The position numbers and the translations under genes are program-made. From contig NZ_RCNS01000002.1 in assembly GCF_009725995.1 (NCBI RefSeq), forward strand, positions 682,001 through 746,000: a stretch of 64,000 nucleotides of DNA, read 5' to 3'. Below are positions 7,320 through 15,960 of this stretch, piece by piece. The notes beneath the pieces are model-generated. The model ran no database searches. It worked only from the letters and a program-made list of their open reading frames with translations, and was not told the origin of the DNA. This DNA comes from Zobellia laminariae. Its GTDB lineage: Bacteria; Bacteroidota; Bacteroidia; Flavobacteriales; Flavobacteriaceae. Numbering within the stretch: the stretch's first letter is position 1; every line of letters starts with the position of its first letter.

Positions 7320-8876
7320 CTATTTCTCCAATTCACACAAACTGCGTCCTTCTCTTTCTGCTGTAGGTATATTAATTTGGTAAATGGTACTAGTACAGTT
7401 CTCGAGTGCTTTACAATTTTGAGTTAAATGATAGCGTTTACTTTTATCTTCTTTGCAAACGTATATATCTCCTTCGTGAAATATAATACTTGACATAACT
7501 TGGGGTATTCTCTTAACTTTTTCTCGGATTTTTTGAGTTTTAGTAGTCTCTATTTGTGTTGTGGTTTCATTAGAAGTTTTAATAGTATTTTCTTTAGCAA
7601 CTATCACATCATTTATTGAAGCTTCACTTTGTGGTGTTGTGTTTTGTTGAGTGTCAGTATTTGAGGTTGCTAATTCATTGGAAACGTTAGGTGCTATACT
7701 AGGCATAACACCTGATGGATTTTGTTGCGTATGCATACTCTCACTATAAAAATCATCAAGGGTGTCTTTGTATAGGGTAATAGTCTGTTCCAGAGGTCTT
7801 TCTTCACCTTCTCTTAGTAGTAGAGATGAATCTTCTTCTAAGTTAGTGTTTGAGTAATTTGTATTAGGAATATCATTTTTACTATTTGTGGTGTTTGGAT
7901 AGCTGGTTTCAATTTCTGTTTTTGGTGTAGAGGCAGCTGGGTTATTATGAATTTTTTCAAAACCGCCTTTTACATTTTCCGAAACTTTATGAAAATTGTT
8001 GCGCAAAGAATTATAACTCAATGGTTGCTTAAATAAGTTTAAGAATATCCCTAAAAGCAGTATTCCCATAAAAACGTAAAATAATTGGCGCCAATGGTAG
8101 GGCACGGCAGGAAAGAAACCGTTAAAGGCACCAAACGCATAAAATAAGACCAGAAGAAGTCCTGCTAATATGCCAGGTAATCCTAATGAGAATAAAAATA
8201 ACAGACCCATTATTAACCCTATGATTCCAAAACAACCCATACCTGTACCTGTAAAATCTTTCCAAAGTAGAGCTCTATTTTCTCTGGTAAAAGGCTTGGA
8301 AATACTTTTCCAAAAAAGCTCATCAACTGTGCCATCATCAACTACAACACCTACTTCCTCTTCAATTACGACCGGTACAAATTCTTTACAAGCGCATTCT
8401 TCTAAAACCTGCTTGCAATTATCACAGGTTTCGACTTCTATTGTATCATATAAGATTTCTATTTCTAAAAGATAACCGCTTACTAAACAAGTAAGTGTAC
8501 CAAAGGTATTATTGCCATCCTTTACAACATCATATATTTGAACAGCTTCTAATTTGGGTTCTTTTATAGCCAGCGTTATACTGTCAAAATCAATAATTGA
8601 AGTATTTAAATTTACAAGAACATTTTCAAAACTTTTTTGGGTCAGTTGCGTTTCTGAGATAATGGCATTATAAACGATATCATTAATAATTTCAGGATGT
8701 TCTCTGTCATTTTTGAGATTACTTATTTCGCCTTCATAAATTTGAATATCATAAAATTCAGTTTTTGAATAGAACATTTCGTCATTAATAGTGCCATAAT
8801 ATTTACCCATAAATTCTCCTTGAACATAGGTTCTTTTTTCTACTTCTCTAGGAAATGTTATTGTTTTATAGCCCAT
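7320..8876 (-). CDS. Unknown membrane protein, last gene of the DUF4407 operon
   Basis: The 518-residue protein has a soluble N-terminal part (1-200) with a Cys cluster at 151, 154, 161 and 163 that could bind zinc, then three closely spaced membrane segments (about 214-233, 235-255 and 263-283). A long low-complexity linker rich in Thr, Asn, Ser and Gln covers about 290-450. The last 50 residues contain a small domain with the pattern YVC, YHLTQNC and CTST, resembling small Cys/His calcium- or metal-binding tails seen in other Bacteroidetes proteins. Its start overlaps the preceding DUF4407 gene by 11 bases. No function is recognised; a membrane-anchored partner of the DUF4407 proteins is inferred from the tight operon. 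Confidence 0.75.
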   Translation of the reverse strand: MGYKTITFPREVEKRTYVQGEFMGKYYGTINDEMFYSKTEFYDIQIYEGEISNLKNDREHPEIINDIVYNAIISETQLTQKSFENVLVNLNTSIIDFDSITLAIKEPKLEAVQIYDVVKDGNNTFGTLTCLVSGYLLEIEILYDTIEVETCDNCKQVLEECACKEFVPVVIEEEVGVVVDDGTVDELFWKSISKPFTRENRALLWKDFTGTGMGCFGIIGLIMGLLFLFSLGLPGILAGLLLVLFYAFGAFNGFFPAVPYHWRQLFYVFMGILLLGIFLNLFKQPLSYNSLRNNFHKVSENVKGGFEKIHNNPAASTPKTEIETSYPNTTNSKNDIPNTNYSNTNLEEDSSLLLREGEERPLEQTITLYKDTLDDFYSESMHTQQNPSGVMPSIAPNVSNELATSNTDTQQNTTPQSEASINDVIVAKENTIKTSNETTTQIETTKTQKIREKVKRIPQVMSSIIFHEGDIYVCKEDKSKRYHLTQNCKALENCTSTIYQINIPTAEREGRSLCELEK

Positions 8877-9837
8877 TTAGAAATTTCAAAAAATCATCTT
8901 CAGTTCCAGTTTTACGTGTAATTGTTTTTGGGATGAGATTAAATGGAGGGTCTTCAAACTGTTCTTCCAATTCTATTCTCATACCAATACTTTTTTGGAA
9001 TAGTAATGGGTATTGATGCTTTAGGTTGGCGTATTCATCTAAAATAATATCTCGGTTTAATTCTGCCCTAGTTATGTCATAGGAGCTAGATTTAGATATA
9101 AAATATTTAAGAAATAGTGGTAGTAGAAATAGAAGGAGAAAGCCGCTAGAAATTAACCAAACCCAAGGGAATTTATAATTTAAATGTATTAATCCTCTAA
9201 CAAAATATGAGGATTCATCTATTAGCTTTTCGGTATCTTCAATTAGTGTTTCTTTATCTAGTACCAGTTTTTGTTTTTTTGCTTCTAATTCCTCAATTTT
9301 ATCCAGACTAGTTTTAATTCTTCCGTCAGCTAATTGTTGTTTTAGTCGAATCAACTCTCTGTCATTTGACGCAATGGCAGTATCAAAATAAGCAGCTGTT
9401 TTAGCTTTTACTTGTTTAATTTCGTCAAACTTTAGATATGCTAACTCTATATCTAAAGTCTTCTTTAAAAGTAAAGTTTCTATAGGTTTTATTATGGTTA
9501 AGCCAAGTAACAACAAAATACAAATGCGAAAAAAAAAAGATATGATGTAGCCCGTTCCCTTTCTATTAGGATTAGCTGAAATTGTTATTAAGTTGAGTTT
9601 ATAGATGTTAAAAATCATTAATGAAAAAAGAAAACCCCATAACCAAGACAAATTTGGGATATCAAAAATTTGAGAAAATGTATGGTGATAAGAAATTACG
9701 GCTGTTACAAAAATGAGCGCTATTAAAAACCCACTTAATGCAAAGCGTAATTGAAAACCTGTTTCGGAGTTTCTAAGTATTTGTTTGTCTTCTCCTGCTA
9801 ATTTCCAAAAAAAATGGTATTTGCTTGTTCGTGACAT
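8866..9837 (-). CDS. DUF4407-family membrane protein (short paralogue)
   Basis: This 323-residue protein parallels its upstream neighbour in plan: an N-terminal FFWKLAGEDKQILR motif like the neighbour's LLWKAAGSDGYILKR, membrane segments at about 33-52, 64-78 and 98-117, a charged coiled-coil region (about 130-215), and a fourth membrane segment at about 222-245. That layout is that of DUF4407. It is shorter and more diverged than the neighbour. Its ATG directly abuts the stop of the 406-residue gene and its end overlaps the next gene. Function is unknown; paired paralogues suggest a hetero-oligomeric membrane complex, which is inference. Confidence 0.8.
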   Translation of the reverse strand: MSRTSKYHFFWKLAGEDKQILRNSETGFQLRFALSGFLIALIFVTAVISYHHTFSQIFDIPNLSWLWGFLFSLMIFNIYKLNLITISANPNRKGTGYIISFFFRICILLLLGLTIIKPIETLLLKKTLDIELAYLKFDEIKQVKAKTAAYFDTAIASNDRELIRLKQQLADGRIKTSLDKIEELEAKKQKLVLDKETLIEDTEKLIDESSYFVRGLIHLNYKFPWVWLISSGFLLLFLLPLFLKYFISKSSSYDITRAELNRDIILDEYANLKHQYPLLFQKSIGMRIELEEQFEDPPFNLIPKTITRKTGTEDDFLKFLNGL

Positions 9838-11058
9838 TTATACTTCAGAGATATAGTTTTCTATATTATCATCAATGTTCTTTTTTTCTTTCTCTTTCCA
9901 GCGTTCAATAATGTAATCGCTCAATTCTGTTTGGGCCTTCATTAATGCAATTTTTTCATCAATTTTTCGCTGTGCTTGATGACTTATGACTAAGTCTCTT
10001 TCCTGTCCCTCTTTGTCTTTATAATAATCGTATTTTATTTGAATACCGTCTTCTGCTTTTAAAAGCTCTTGAATATTATCTCCCATAAAATCATAGGGGC
10101 TTTTGATCAACATCATTTTAAAGAAAATCGGAGTTAGTTCAATAACAACGAATAGTAGTGTGATGAAGAAGGTAATCCATGTACCAGCAATTTTATGTGC
10201 CAATTTTATACGCTCTAATAAGCCGTCAAGCCCATTGGCTACTTCTTCATTTTTCGCTAGTTCCTTGTCAAGCTCTATAGTAAGCTTTCGTTTTTCGGTG
10301 TTTAATCTCTCAAGCTCCCCTTGGCGAGACTGATCATAACCTTTTAAGTCTCTTTCAACTTTATCCATTTGTTGTTTTAAAGCCTTTGAAAGTGGCCCGT
10401 CTCCCGCTCCAGCACCTGCTCTACCTTGTAATTGGTCTGTATATTCTTTTTCTGCGGATTTGAGTCTTCCGAAAACTTCATTTCTTTCTTTTTCAATTTT
10501 TAGAAGGTCTTGTTCGATTAAGTCAAATCGGCCTTCATAATTAACTTTCGTTTTCTCTTCGTATATCTTCCGTTTCTCTAATTGCTCTTGATGAAGCTCT
10601 GCGTCTATTTCAGATTTAAACATTCTAATTTCCATTGGTTTAGAAATTGTAATAGCGATGACGAGTCCCATAATAATTCTTGGTACAGAATTAACAAATT
10701 CACCCCATGTAATTGCCTCTGTGCCATCACCTTTTCCTGTAGCGGCGACAATAAATCTGTCAATATTAAAAATGATGAGTCCCCAGATTACCCCGAACAT
10801 ACTTGCCATAATTGCGGTTTGTGTATGAGTTCCGCCATCAAGAGCTGAGCCTTTCGGTTCAAATATGGTGTAGATAGCATAACCTCCGGCTACGGCCGCC
10901 ATAAAACCTGTGGCAACCACAATACCACCCAAACAAGCGTATTTGACTTGGTCTGAATATGTACTTCTTTTTAATATGTAGCCATCTGAACCTGCTGCTT
11001 TCCATAACAGGCGCATTATTCTGCCGGGTTTAGGGCTTGTGTAATATTCTCTTTTCAT
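9838..11058 (-). CDS. DUF4407-family membrane protein
   Basis: The 406-residue protein matches the DUF4407 plan: three membrane segments at about 41-64, 82-100 and 125-143, a long charged coiled coil at about 150-275, a fourth membrane segment near 287-310, and a charged C-terminal tail. The NIDRF motif after the second segment and the SKPMEIR motif after the third are typical of the family. The coiled coil includes a short Gly/Ala-rich insertion. The family has no established role. It follows the 189-residue gene by 21 bases and abuts the shorter paralogue, so all four genes of the operon are probably co-expressed. Confidence 0.85.
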   Translation of the reverse strand: MKREYYTSPKPGRIMRLLWKAAGSDGYILKRSTYSDQVKYACLGGIVVATGFMAAVAGGYAIYTIFEPKGSALDGGTHTQTAIMASMFGVIWGLIIFNIDRFIVAATGKGDGTEAITWGEFVNSVPRIIMGLVIAITISKPMEIRMFKSEIDAELHQEQLEKRKIYEEKTKVNYEGRFDLIEQDLLKIEKERNEVFGRLKSAEKEYTDQLQGRAGAGAGDGPLSKALKQQMDKVERDLKGYDQSRQGELERLNTEKRKLTIELDKELAKNEEVANGLDGLLERIKLAHKIAGTWITFFITLLFVVIELTPIFFKMMLIKSPYDFMGDNIQELLKAEDGIQIKYDYYKDKEGQERDLVISHQAQRKIDEKIALMKAQTELSDYIIERWKEKEKKNIDDNIENYISEV

Positions 11059-11079
11059 AATTATCGTGATTAGGTTGGT

Positions 11080-11649
11080 TTAGCTAAGGTCTGTTTCTAG
11101 TAAAAGTTTTAACTTTTCTAGTTCTTGGATAGAATCTGTAAGGTTGATTTTAGAGAATGAATTTTTCAAAAAGGGTGATTTATTTAAATCAATTTGTATT
11201 TGTTTAAATGGTTTGGGCTGCCTTGAATTCTGAAATGATATTGAACTATAGTTAATTTGTCTATTGAGTTTGATTTTCTGATTTCTTAGCGCAACATTTT
11301 TACATTGTGTTTCTACGCCAGAAAAGTCCTTTTTGCTAAGCGCAACTACTTTAATCTGTGTAACTAACTTAGTTTTCTTTCCAACCCCATAAGCTGTTAG
11401 CAGCAATTCTGTTTGTCCTTTTTTTACTTGAAATAATAATTGACCAGAATTAAAAAATAGTTGAGAAGAACCATTTATGGTTATAAAAAGGGCATTATGT
11501 ACTTCCCAGCGTAGTTGATTTAGTGTTCCTTCAATACAATATTCCAAATCTGGCTGAAAACTAATACAGGCCATTGTTTTTCTATTAAATACAAGCTTTA
11601 AAAATCTTAAAAAGATTTTTAAAGAATTGGCAATCAAATTAAGTGTCAA
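11080..11649 (-). CDS. Unknown protein with Ig-like beta region, first gene of the DUF4407 operon
   Basis: The 189-residue product begins with a mildly hydrophobic basic segment, then residues about 27-105 alternate strands in a pattern typical of an immunoglobulin-like beta sandwich (LRWEVHNALFITING, GQLLFQVKKGQTELLLTAYG). The C-terminal half is basic and ends with a short leucine-rich helix. I do not recognise a named family. It leads the operon with the two DUF4407 genes, 21 bases before the first, and is divergent from the nuclease gene. An earlier or later Met (residue 26) is also possible as start because the N-terminal 25 residues are not typical of a signal peptide. Confidence 0.65.
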   Translation of the reverse strand: MTLNLIANSLKIFLRFLKLVFNRKTMACISFQPDLEYCIEGTLNQLRWEVHNALFITINGSSQLFFNSGQLLFQVKKGQTELLLTAYGVGKKTKLVTQIKVVALSKKDFSGVETQCKNVALRNQKIKLNRQINYSSISFQNSRQPKPFKQIQIDLNKSPFLKNSFSKINLTDSIQELEKLKLLLETDLS

Positions 11650-11832
11650 TTGCCTCTTTCTGAATAAAGTTTTTTTTTCTGCTCACTTTATAATTCATGT
11701 TACTGAATAAGTACATGGTTTATACTTAAATTATGGGATATAAAAGTATTTAAACCTTTCATTTCTATTTTACAGATATCCGTAACCAACAAAATCTATT
11801 TGTATTAATTTCGTTCCATAATAAAATATTCT

Positions 11833-12645
11833 ATGGTTAAAAAAACACTTCTTTATCTACTTATCTTTTTCAGTTTTAGTGGATTTGCACAAGAACAAAT
11901 AAGCCTTATATCTTGGAACATAAGAGACTTTGGAAGAACAAAAAACAGTGAAGAATTAGATAGAATGGCGGATATACTCCGCGATGCCGATATTGTGGCC
12001 ATACAAGAAGTGGTTTCCGGTTATGGTGGTGCTCAAGCGGTGGCAAAACTTGCCGATAATCTTAATAGAAAAGGAGCTAAATGGGACTATGTAATTAGCA
12101 ACCCTACCCACAGTTCTAAATATGTTACCGAACGTTATGCTTTTATTTGGAAGACCAAGAACATAAAAATTAAAAATAGGGGAGAACTAATAACCGAATT
12201 AGATTCACTTGTAGACCGAGAACCATTCTTCCTTGATTTTTTTATTAAAGGACAAAAGTTGACTGTTTTAAATTTTCACTCTAGGCCACATGATAAAAAT
12301 CCCGAAGCAGAGATTACTGCAATTACACAATACCTTCTAAGATTAGATATAAAAAACCCTTTAATTTTAGCTGGAGATTTTAATGTAAATGAGAAAGATT
12401 CTGTTTTCTCTCCACTTAAAGAAGCCGGATTTAAAGCGAGTATAGTAAATAAGAAAACAACTTTAAAAAGTGTATGTAAAAACAATGTGTATGTAAACCA
12501 TGCTATTGACAATATTTTCTATTCCGAGCAGATATCAAAATTAGAAGGCAAAGTAGTTGACTTTGTAAAGTTTTGCGAGAATTTAATAAGTGCTCGGCAA
12601 CTTTCTGATCATTTACCCGTACTGTTGGAGTTTGAAATTGAATAA
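11833..12645 (+). CDS. Exported endonuclease/exonuclease/phosphatase-family protein
   Basis: The 270-residue protein has a signal peptide (1-19, ending FAQ). The rest is a DNase I-like domain: N29 in SWNIRDFG, E59 in AIQEV, H149 in NFHS, D182 and N184 in AGDFNVNE, and the closing D259-H260 in SDHLPV, all the expected metal and catalytic positions. The most likely activity is degradation of extracellular or periplasmic DNA, though phosphodiesterases of other substrates share this fold. It is a single gene followed by a strong hairpin. Another exported nuclease of an unrelated family lies 1.5 kb downstream. Confidence 0.9.
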   Translation: MVKKTLLYLLIFFSFSGFAQEQISLISWNIRDFGRTKNSEELDRMADILRDADIVAIQEVVSGYGGAQAVAKLADNLNRKGAKWDYVISNPTHSSKYVTERYAFIWKTKNIKIKNRGELITELDSLVDREPFFLDFFIKGQKLTVLNFHSRPHDKNPEAEITAITQYLLRLDIKNPLILAGDFNVNEKDSVFSPLKEAGFKASIVNKKTTLKSVCKNNVYVNHAIDNIFYSEQISKLEGKVVDFVKFCENLISARQLSDHLPVLLEFEIE

Positions 12646-12654
12646 GAAGTAAAA

Positions 12655-12679
12655 GGGCTGTACTTTTAAAGTACAGCCC
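12655..12679. terminator. Strong hairpin between convergent genes
   Basis: GGGCTGTACTTT and AAAGTACAGCCC are perfect 12-base arms around a single T. It lies just after the nuclease stop and just before the end of the small minus-strand lipoprotein gene, so it can serve both. Confidence 0.7.
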
Positions 12680-12698
12680 CAATATTTTAAAAGTGTAT

Positions 12699-12854
12699 CT
12701 ATCCACGTGGGGGTGTTGTTGGTGGATTTCCGTCGTCACCTTCGGTAGCTTGGGTATGATATAAATTATCTGTTTCCGAGGTAGTTTGGTCTTCGCAGGA
12801 AAATAGAAATGTATTAAAAACTATGACTGTTATGGCTAAAAATATTCGCTTCAT
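12699..12854 (-). CDS. Small lipoprotein, 51 residues
   Basis: ATG at 12854 opens a frame of 51 codons that stops at 12699. The product starts MKRIFLAITV, continues with a hydrophobic stretch and has a lipobox ending at Cys20 (LFSC), followed by an acidic region and a proline-rich end (NPPTTPP). This is the plan of a small lipoprotein of the cell envelope. I do not recognise a family. It converges on the exported nuclease gene and shares its hairpin terminator. A chance open frame is unlikely to give such a complete lipoprotein signal, but 51 residues is short, so confidence is moderate. Confidence 0.65.
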   Translation of the reverse strand: MKRIFLAITVIVFNTFLFSCEDQTTSETDNLYHTQATEGDDGNPPTTPPRG

Positions 12855-12889
12855 CTTATTGAATTTTCTGGACATGCCGGTGGCCGTCC

Positions 12890-13082
12890 GAGTTTATACT
12901 CAGTGATTTTTGCGATGAATACATCGCGTAAAAAATGAAGGGACGTCTCCCGGTTTTGAGAAGTGGAAATCCGAATACAGTGGTGAGAAACCTACTTCTC
13001 AATCGGTCTTTTTACCGACTGTATTCTGGGACTTCCTTATGAAATGATTTTTCTAGAAACGCTATGGTAGCAATGCATAGCG
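12890..13082. ncRNA. Candidate structured RNA region with three-way junction
   Basis: Several inverted repeats are packed in under 200 bases: GAGT/ACTC near 12890-12901, GCGATG at 12912-12917 with CATCGC at 12922-12927, GGGA/TCCC at 12940-12951, and CGCTATG at 13060-13066 with CATAGCG at 13076-13082. In the centre GAATACAGT (12973-12981) pairs with ACTGTATTC (13018-13026), enclosing two hairpins, TGAGAA/TTCTCA (12984-13001) and CGGT/ACCG (13004-13017); outside, GAAGT (12960-12964) can pair with ACTTC (13031-13035). It resembles no riboswitch or housekeeping RNA I can name. Strand is not fixed: it could be a leader of the 13217 gene, of the small lipoprotein, or an independent RNA. The remaining bases of the 12855-13216 gap show no gene. 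Confidence 0.35.
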
Positions 13083-13216
13083 GCAATCATCTCGAAGACA
13101 AAGAAAATGAGAAGAGATTTTAATCTATGGAGAAACGAGGGAAAAGAAATTCCGGAAAATAAGTTCCATGAAATTGCTATAATCAGTAGTTTTAAGATAC
13201 CAAACCAACCAACTTT

Positions 13217-13975
13217 ATGTCACTAGAAATTTTAAACCTTGCTTTTAAAAAAGCGGAGAAGGAAATAGGATCAAATAAAAAGACGCATTTGGCTCAACAC
13301 CTTTCTGATGTCCTACAGGACGATTATAACTATACAATTAGTGAGCGTACCCTGCGAGACTATTATACCAAAATCCATAAAAGAGAAGTTGGCCCTCAAG
13401 ATGATTTGAAACCTAAACTCATAGAGCCCTTGTGTCAATATTTAGGGTTTGCGAATTATGCGGAATTTCTAAAATCTACTGAGGAAGAAAAAAGTGTTGA
13501 TGTTGTTGTATCTACTCCAATTAAAAAGAAGCCAAACAAAAAGTGGTTGGTAGCGTTGTTAATTTTCTTATGTATTGGTTTAGCCATAATTTTTCTAATT
13601 GCAGAAAGGAAACCTGATACCATAGATTCTAAAACTATTATCTCTGCTAATTGTATGACATGGGCAGATTCAACCTACGTTAAGGTTTCCTGTGATAAAG
13701 GACCGTATTCTAAATATGGTACAAAGGTGATTCCGTATGTGGAAAGTGAATTCAAAAATTTAAAGAAGATTCAGGTTTATTTGGCCTATGATTTTTTCAA
13801 TGAGAAAGGCGAACCATTGGTTTGGTATTTTAGAAATGAAGACAAAGTATATGAGTTTTTCTCCTATCCAGGTTTACATCCCGTCAGCGGAAAAACATTG
13901 AAAGCGGTAACTCCTTATATTGTTCAGAAGCATGTTCCCCTGCACAATAATCATGTAGATTCTTTTGTGGAGTAA
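13217..13975 (+). CDS. Single-pass membrane protein, unknown
   Basis: The 252-residue protein has a predicted cytoplasmic N-terminal helical part (1-105) with a SERTLRDYYTK segment that looks like a helix-turn-helix recognition region and a following CQYLGFANYAEFL helix. A membrane segment spans about 110-129, preceded by a very basic stretch, which fixes the N-terminus inside. Residues 130-252 form a globular extracytoplasmic domain with two Cys (144, 154 region). This plan is like membrane-bound one-component regulators, but that is inference from layout; I do not recognise the family. It is a single gene preceded by the structured region. Confidence 0.7.
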   Translation: MSLEILNLAFKKAEKEIGSNKKTHLAQHLSDVLQDDYNYTISERTLRDYYTKIHKREVGPQDDLKPKLIEPLCQYLGFANYAEFLKSTEEEKSVDVVVSTPIKKKPNKKWLVALLIFLCIGLAIIFLIAERKPDTIDSKTIISANCMTWADSTYVKVSCDKGPYSKYGTKVIPYVESEFKNLKKIQVYLAYDFFNEKGEPLVWYFRNEDKVYEFFSYPGLHPVSGKTLKAVTPYIVQKHVPLHNNHVDSFVE

Positions 13976-14131
13976 CAATGTATTTTAAAAATGTTCTAGT
14001 GGTATGGTAAAAGCGTAGAAATTGTACGGTGCTAGTGTATGGAGATAGTATGGTTCAACTAGAATCTAATTTTTTACCATTTGTGTTAATATCAGAGTAT
14101 TCTACACATTACATTTAAAGTAGGTAAAGTA

Positions 14132-14163
14132 TTACATTATATTTACATTTTAATCTAATGTAA
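14132..14163. repeat. Inverted and tandem TTACATT motifs before the nuclease lipoprotein
   Basis: TTACATTA at 14132-14139 and TAATGTAA at 14156-14163 are 8-base inverted arms, with further copies of TACATTT between and just upstream (14109-14115). The cluster ends about 20 bases before the start of the nuclease gene and may be a regulator-binding region. A separate 9-base inverted repeat, ATGGTAAAA (14004-14012) with TTTTACCAT (14072-14080), lies upstream. Confidence 0.3.
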
Positions 14164-14184
14164 ACTATAAAAGTAACTAGCCCT

Positions 14185-15633
14185 ATGAAGTATTTCGCCC
14201 CGAATTACGTTTCTCTTTTTGCTCTCGTATCCTTTTTTCTAATTGGTTGTTCTAAAGATGAATATCATCCGGATAATTCTATTTATGAGGAAATTCCAAT
14301 AGAAGGAACTCCACTAGAAGGAATTACAATAAATGGTGAACTGGATGTTCCCACCTATTACTATGATAATCAAGGTCCACATAAACATAAATCTCAGAGC
14401 TTAACAGCAAAAGATGTTGGATTTACAGAAACTTTTGAGTCCGGTTCAAAAGGAAGCTATGCCGGAGGTAGTGTAAGTTTATCCCCTTCGGGAGACTGGT
14501 ATCTTGATGATGCCCTTTTAGGTTCCTTGACGAACGACCGAAAGTTTGGATCTAAATCCGTAAGAATTAGAAATAGCGGCTCATTAACCATGAGTTTCAA
14601 TATGGATAATGGAGCTAGCAGTATTCTTGTTCGCCATGCTGCCTACGGTAGTAATGGTTCATCGGACTGGAGATTGGTGTCATCATATGATGATGGTGTA
14701 ACTTGGTACTTTGTTGGAGACACGATTACCACAAATTCAACGACCTTGAATACGGTTACATTTGAAGTGAATGATATCCAAAGTGTCCGGTATGGTATTT
14801 ATAAGATTTCTGGAGGGTCTAACAGAATCAATATAGATAATATTGAAATTGATGTAGATACATCAGGAGGAGGGGATAGTCCATCTATGGATAGTAACCT
14901 TACTTTTGGAAATCCTTCAGATGCTGCTTCTTCTCCCGATAATTATTTCCTTTCTAAACCAGATTTTAGCCTTTCATATAATAATAGCAACGGAACAGCC
15001 AACTGGGTTAGTTGGCATTTAAGCACGGCATGGACGGGTACAACTTCAAGATGTAACTGTTTCAAGTCGGATACAACTCTGCCAAGTACTTTCTTTAGAG
15101 CAACTACTAGTGATTATACTAATTCCGGGTTTGATAGGGGGCATTTATGCCCTTCGGCGGACCGTAATGGTAGCGAGGACTCAAATGAGAACACCTATTA
15201 TATGACCAATATAGCACCGCAGGCCCCGGATAATAACCGTAGGTCATGGGCCAATCTGGAAAGTTATTTGCGTTCACTGACTTTAGAGGGTAATGAAGTC
15301 CATATTATTTCTGGGGTTGTTGGCACCGGTGGAACGGGAAGCAATGGGTCTGCAAATACTATATCCAACGGAGAAATAAACGTGCCAGATTCTTTCTGGA
15401 AAGTAGCGTTAATTTTGCCTAACGGTAGTAATGATATTCAACGTGTGACCACATCCACAAGGGTGATTGCTGTACTGGTACCCAATGACCAAGATATAAA
15501 TACGGATTGGACACAATTCAAAACTACAGTAGATAACATAGAGAGCTTAACGGGGTATGACCTTTTGGAGAATATATCCGATACTATAGAATCTGTTTTA
15601 GAGTCTACTGTGGATACGGAACCGTCAGTTTAG
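14185..15633 (+). CDS. DNA/RNA non-specific endonuclease lipoprotein
   Basis: The 482-residue protein starts with a lipoprotein signal peptide whose lipobox ends at Cys22 (FLIGC). Residues about 60-230 form a Gly/Ser-rich beta region that looks like a jelly-roll carbohydrate- or surface-binding module. Residues about 245-470 are an Endonuclease_NS (NUC1-type) domain: the DRGH signature at 317-320 with catalytic His320, then YYMTNIAPQ with the metal-binding Asn. The enzyme would cut single- and double-stranded DNA or RNA at the cell surface or in the periplasm. Surface anchoring suggests use of extracellular nucleic acid as nutrient. The gene is alone on its strand between unrelated genes. Confidence 0.9.
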   Translation: MKYFAPNYVSLFALVSFFLIGCSKDEYHPDNSIYEEIPIEGTPLEGITINGELDVPTYYYDNQGPHKHKSQSLTAKDVGFTETFESGSKGSYAGGSVSLSPSGDWYLDDALLGSLTNDRKFGSKSVRIRNSGSLTMSFNMDNGASSILVRHAAYGSNGSSDWRLVSSYDDGVTWYFVGDTITTNSTTLNTVTFEVNDIQSVRYGIYKISGGSNRINIDNIEIDVDTSGGGDSPSMDSNLTFGNPSDAASSPDNYFLSKPDFSLSYNNSNGTANWVSWHLSTAWTGTTSRCNCFKSDTTLPSTFFRATTSDYTNSGFDRGHLCPSADRNGSEDSNENTYYMTNIAPQAPDNNRRSWANLESYLRSLTLEGNEVHIISGVVGTGGTGSNGSANTISNGEINVPDSFWKVALILPNGSNDIQRVTTSTRVIAVLVPNDQDINTDWTQFKTTVDNIESLTGYDLLENISDTIESVLESTVDTEPSV

Positions 15634-15960
15634 CAAGCAGGTTTTTTTAATTGAGGGAGATTTAATTTAGTATAGGTGACTACCTAGGGTGCTTCATGGG
15701 TACAACTAAATAAAAACTCAAAAGCCTCTTGTAATGACATTCCCGGCACTTTTGGCCCTGATTGCATTCTGGTTCAGGTTCTGTGCTGATTTCATCTGCA
15801 GGCCATACAAAGACATTTTCAATGGCCTTGTTATTAGTTTGCTCAGCAAAAGATTTGGTCTCGAATGGACTAGAGCCTTTTTTTTGAGAGTTTTGGAAGA
15901 TTGTATTGGTAGGCGGAAAAATTGGTAACCTGTCTGCTTACCCCGAGAAATATGGACATA
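15634..15960. other. Intergenic region with a cryptic minus-strand frame
   Basis: No solid gene is visible between the nuclease and the tRNA terminator. On the minus strand a frame without an ATG is open from about 15940 to 15673 and encodes an acidic, Cys-containing stretch (ECNQGQKCRECHYKR) that looks protein-like. A second frame with ATG at 15959 runs to a run of eight A and then stops in the other frame. The two together could be a small gene broken by a slip in that run, but no family is recognised and no upstream signal is present. Confidence 0.3.

Noticed and set aside
12503..12739. 78-codon minus-strand frame overlapping the exported nuclease
   Set aside because: It runs through the terminator hairpin and the nuclease coding region and has no family features; the 51-residue lipoprotein frame fits better.
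12960..13036. Hammerhead-type ribozyme
   Set aside because: Three-way junction is present, but the conserved CUGANGA and GAAA core bases are missing.
15734..15928. 64-codon plus-strand open frame
   Set aside because: Rich in Phe, Arg and Trp without any motif; the minus strand of the same region looks more protein-like.
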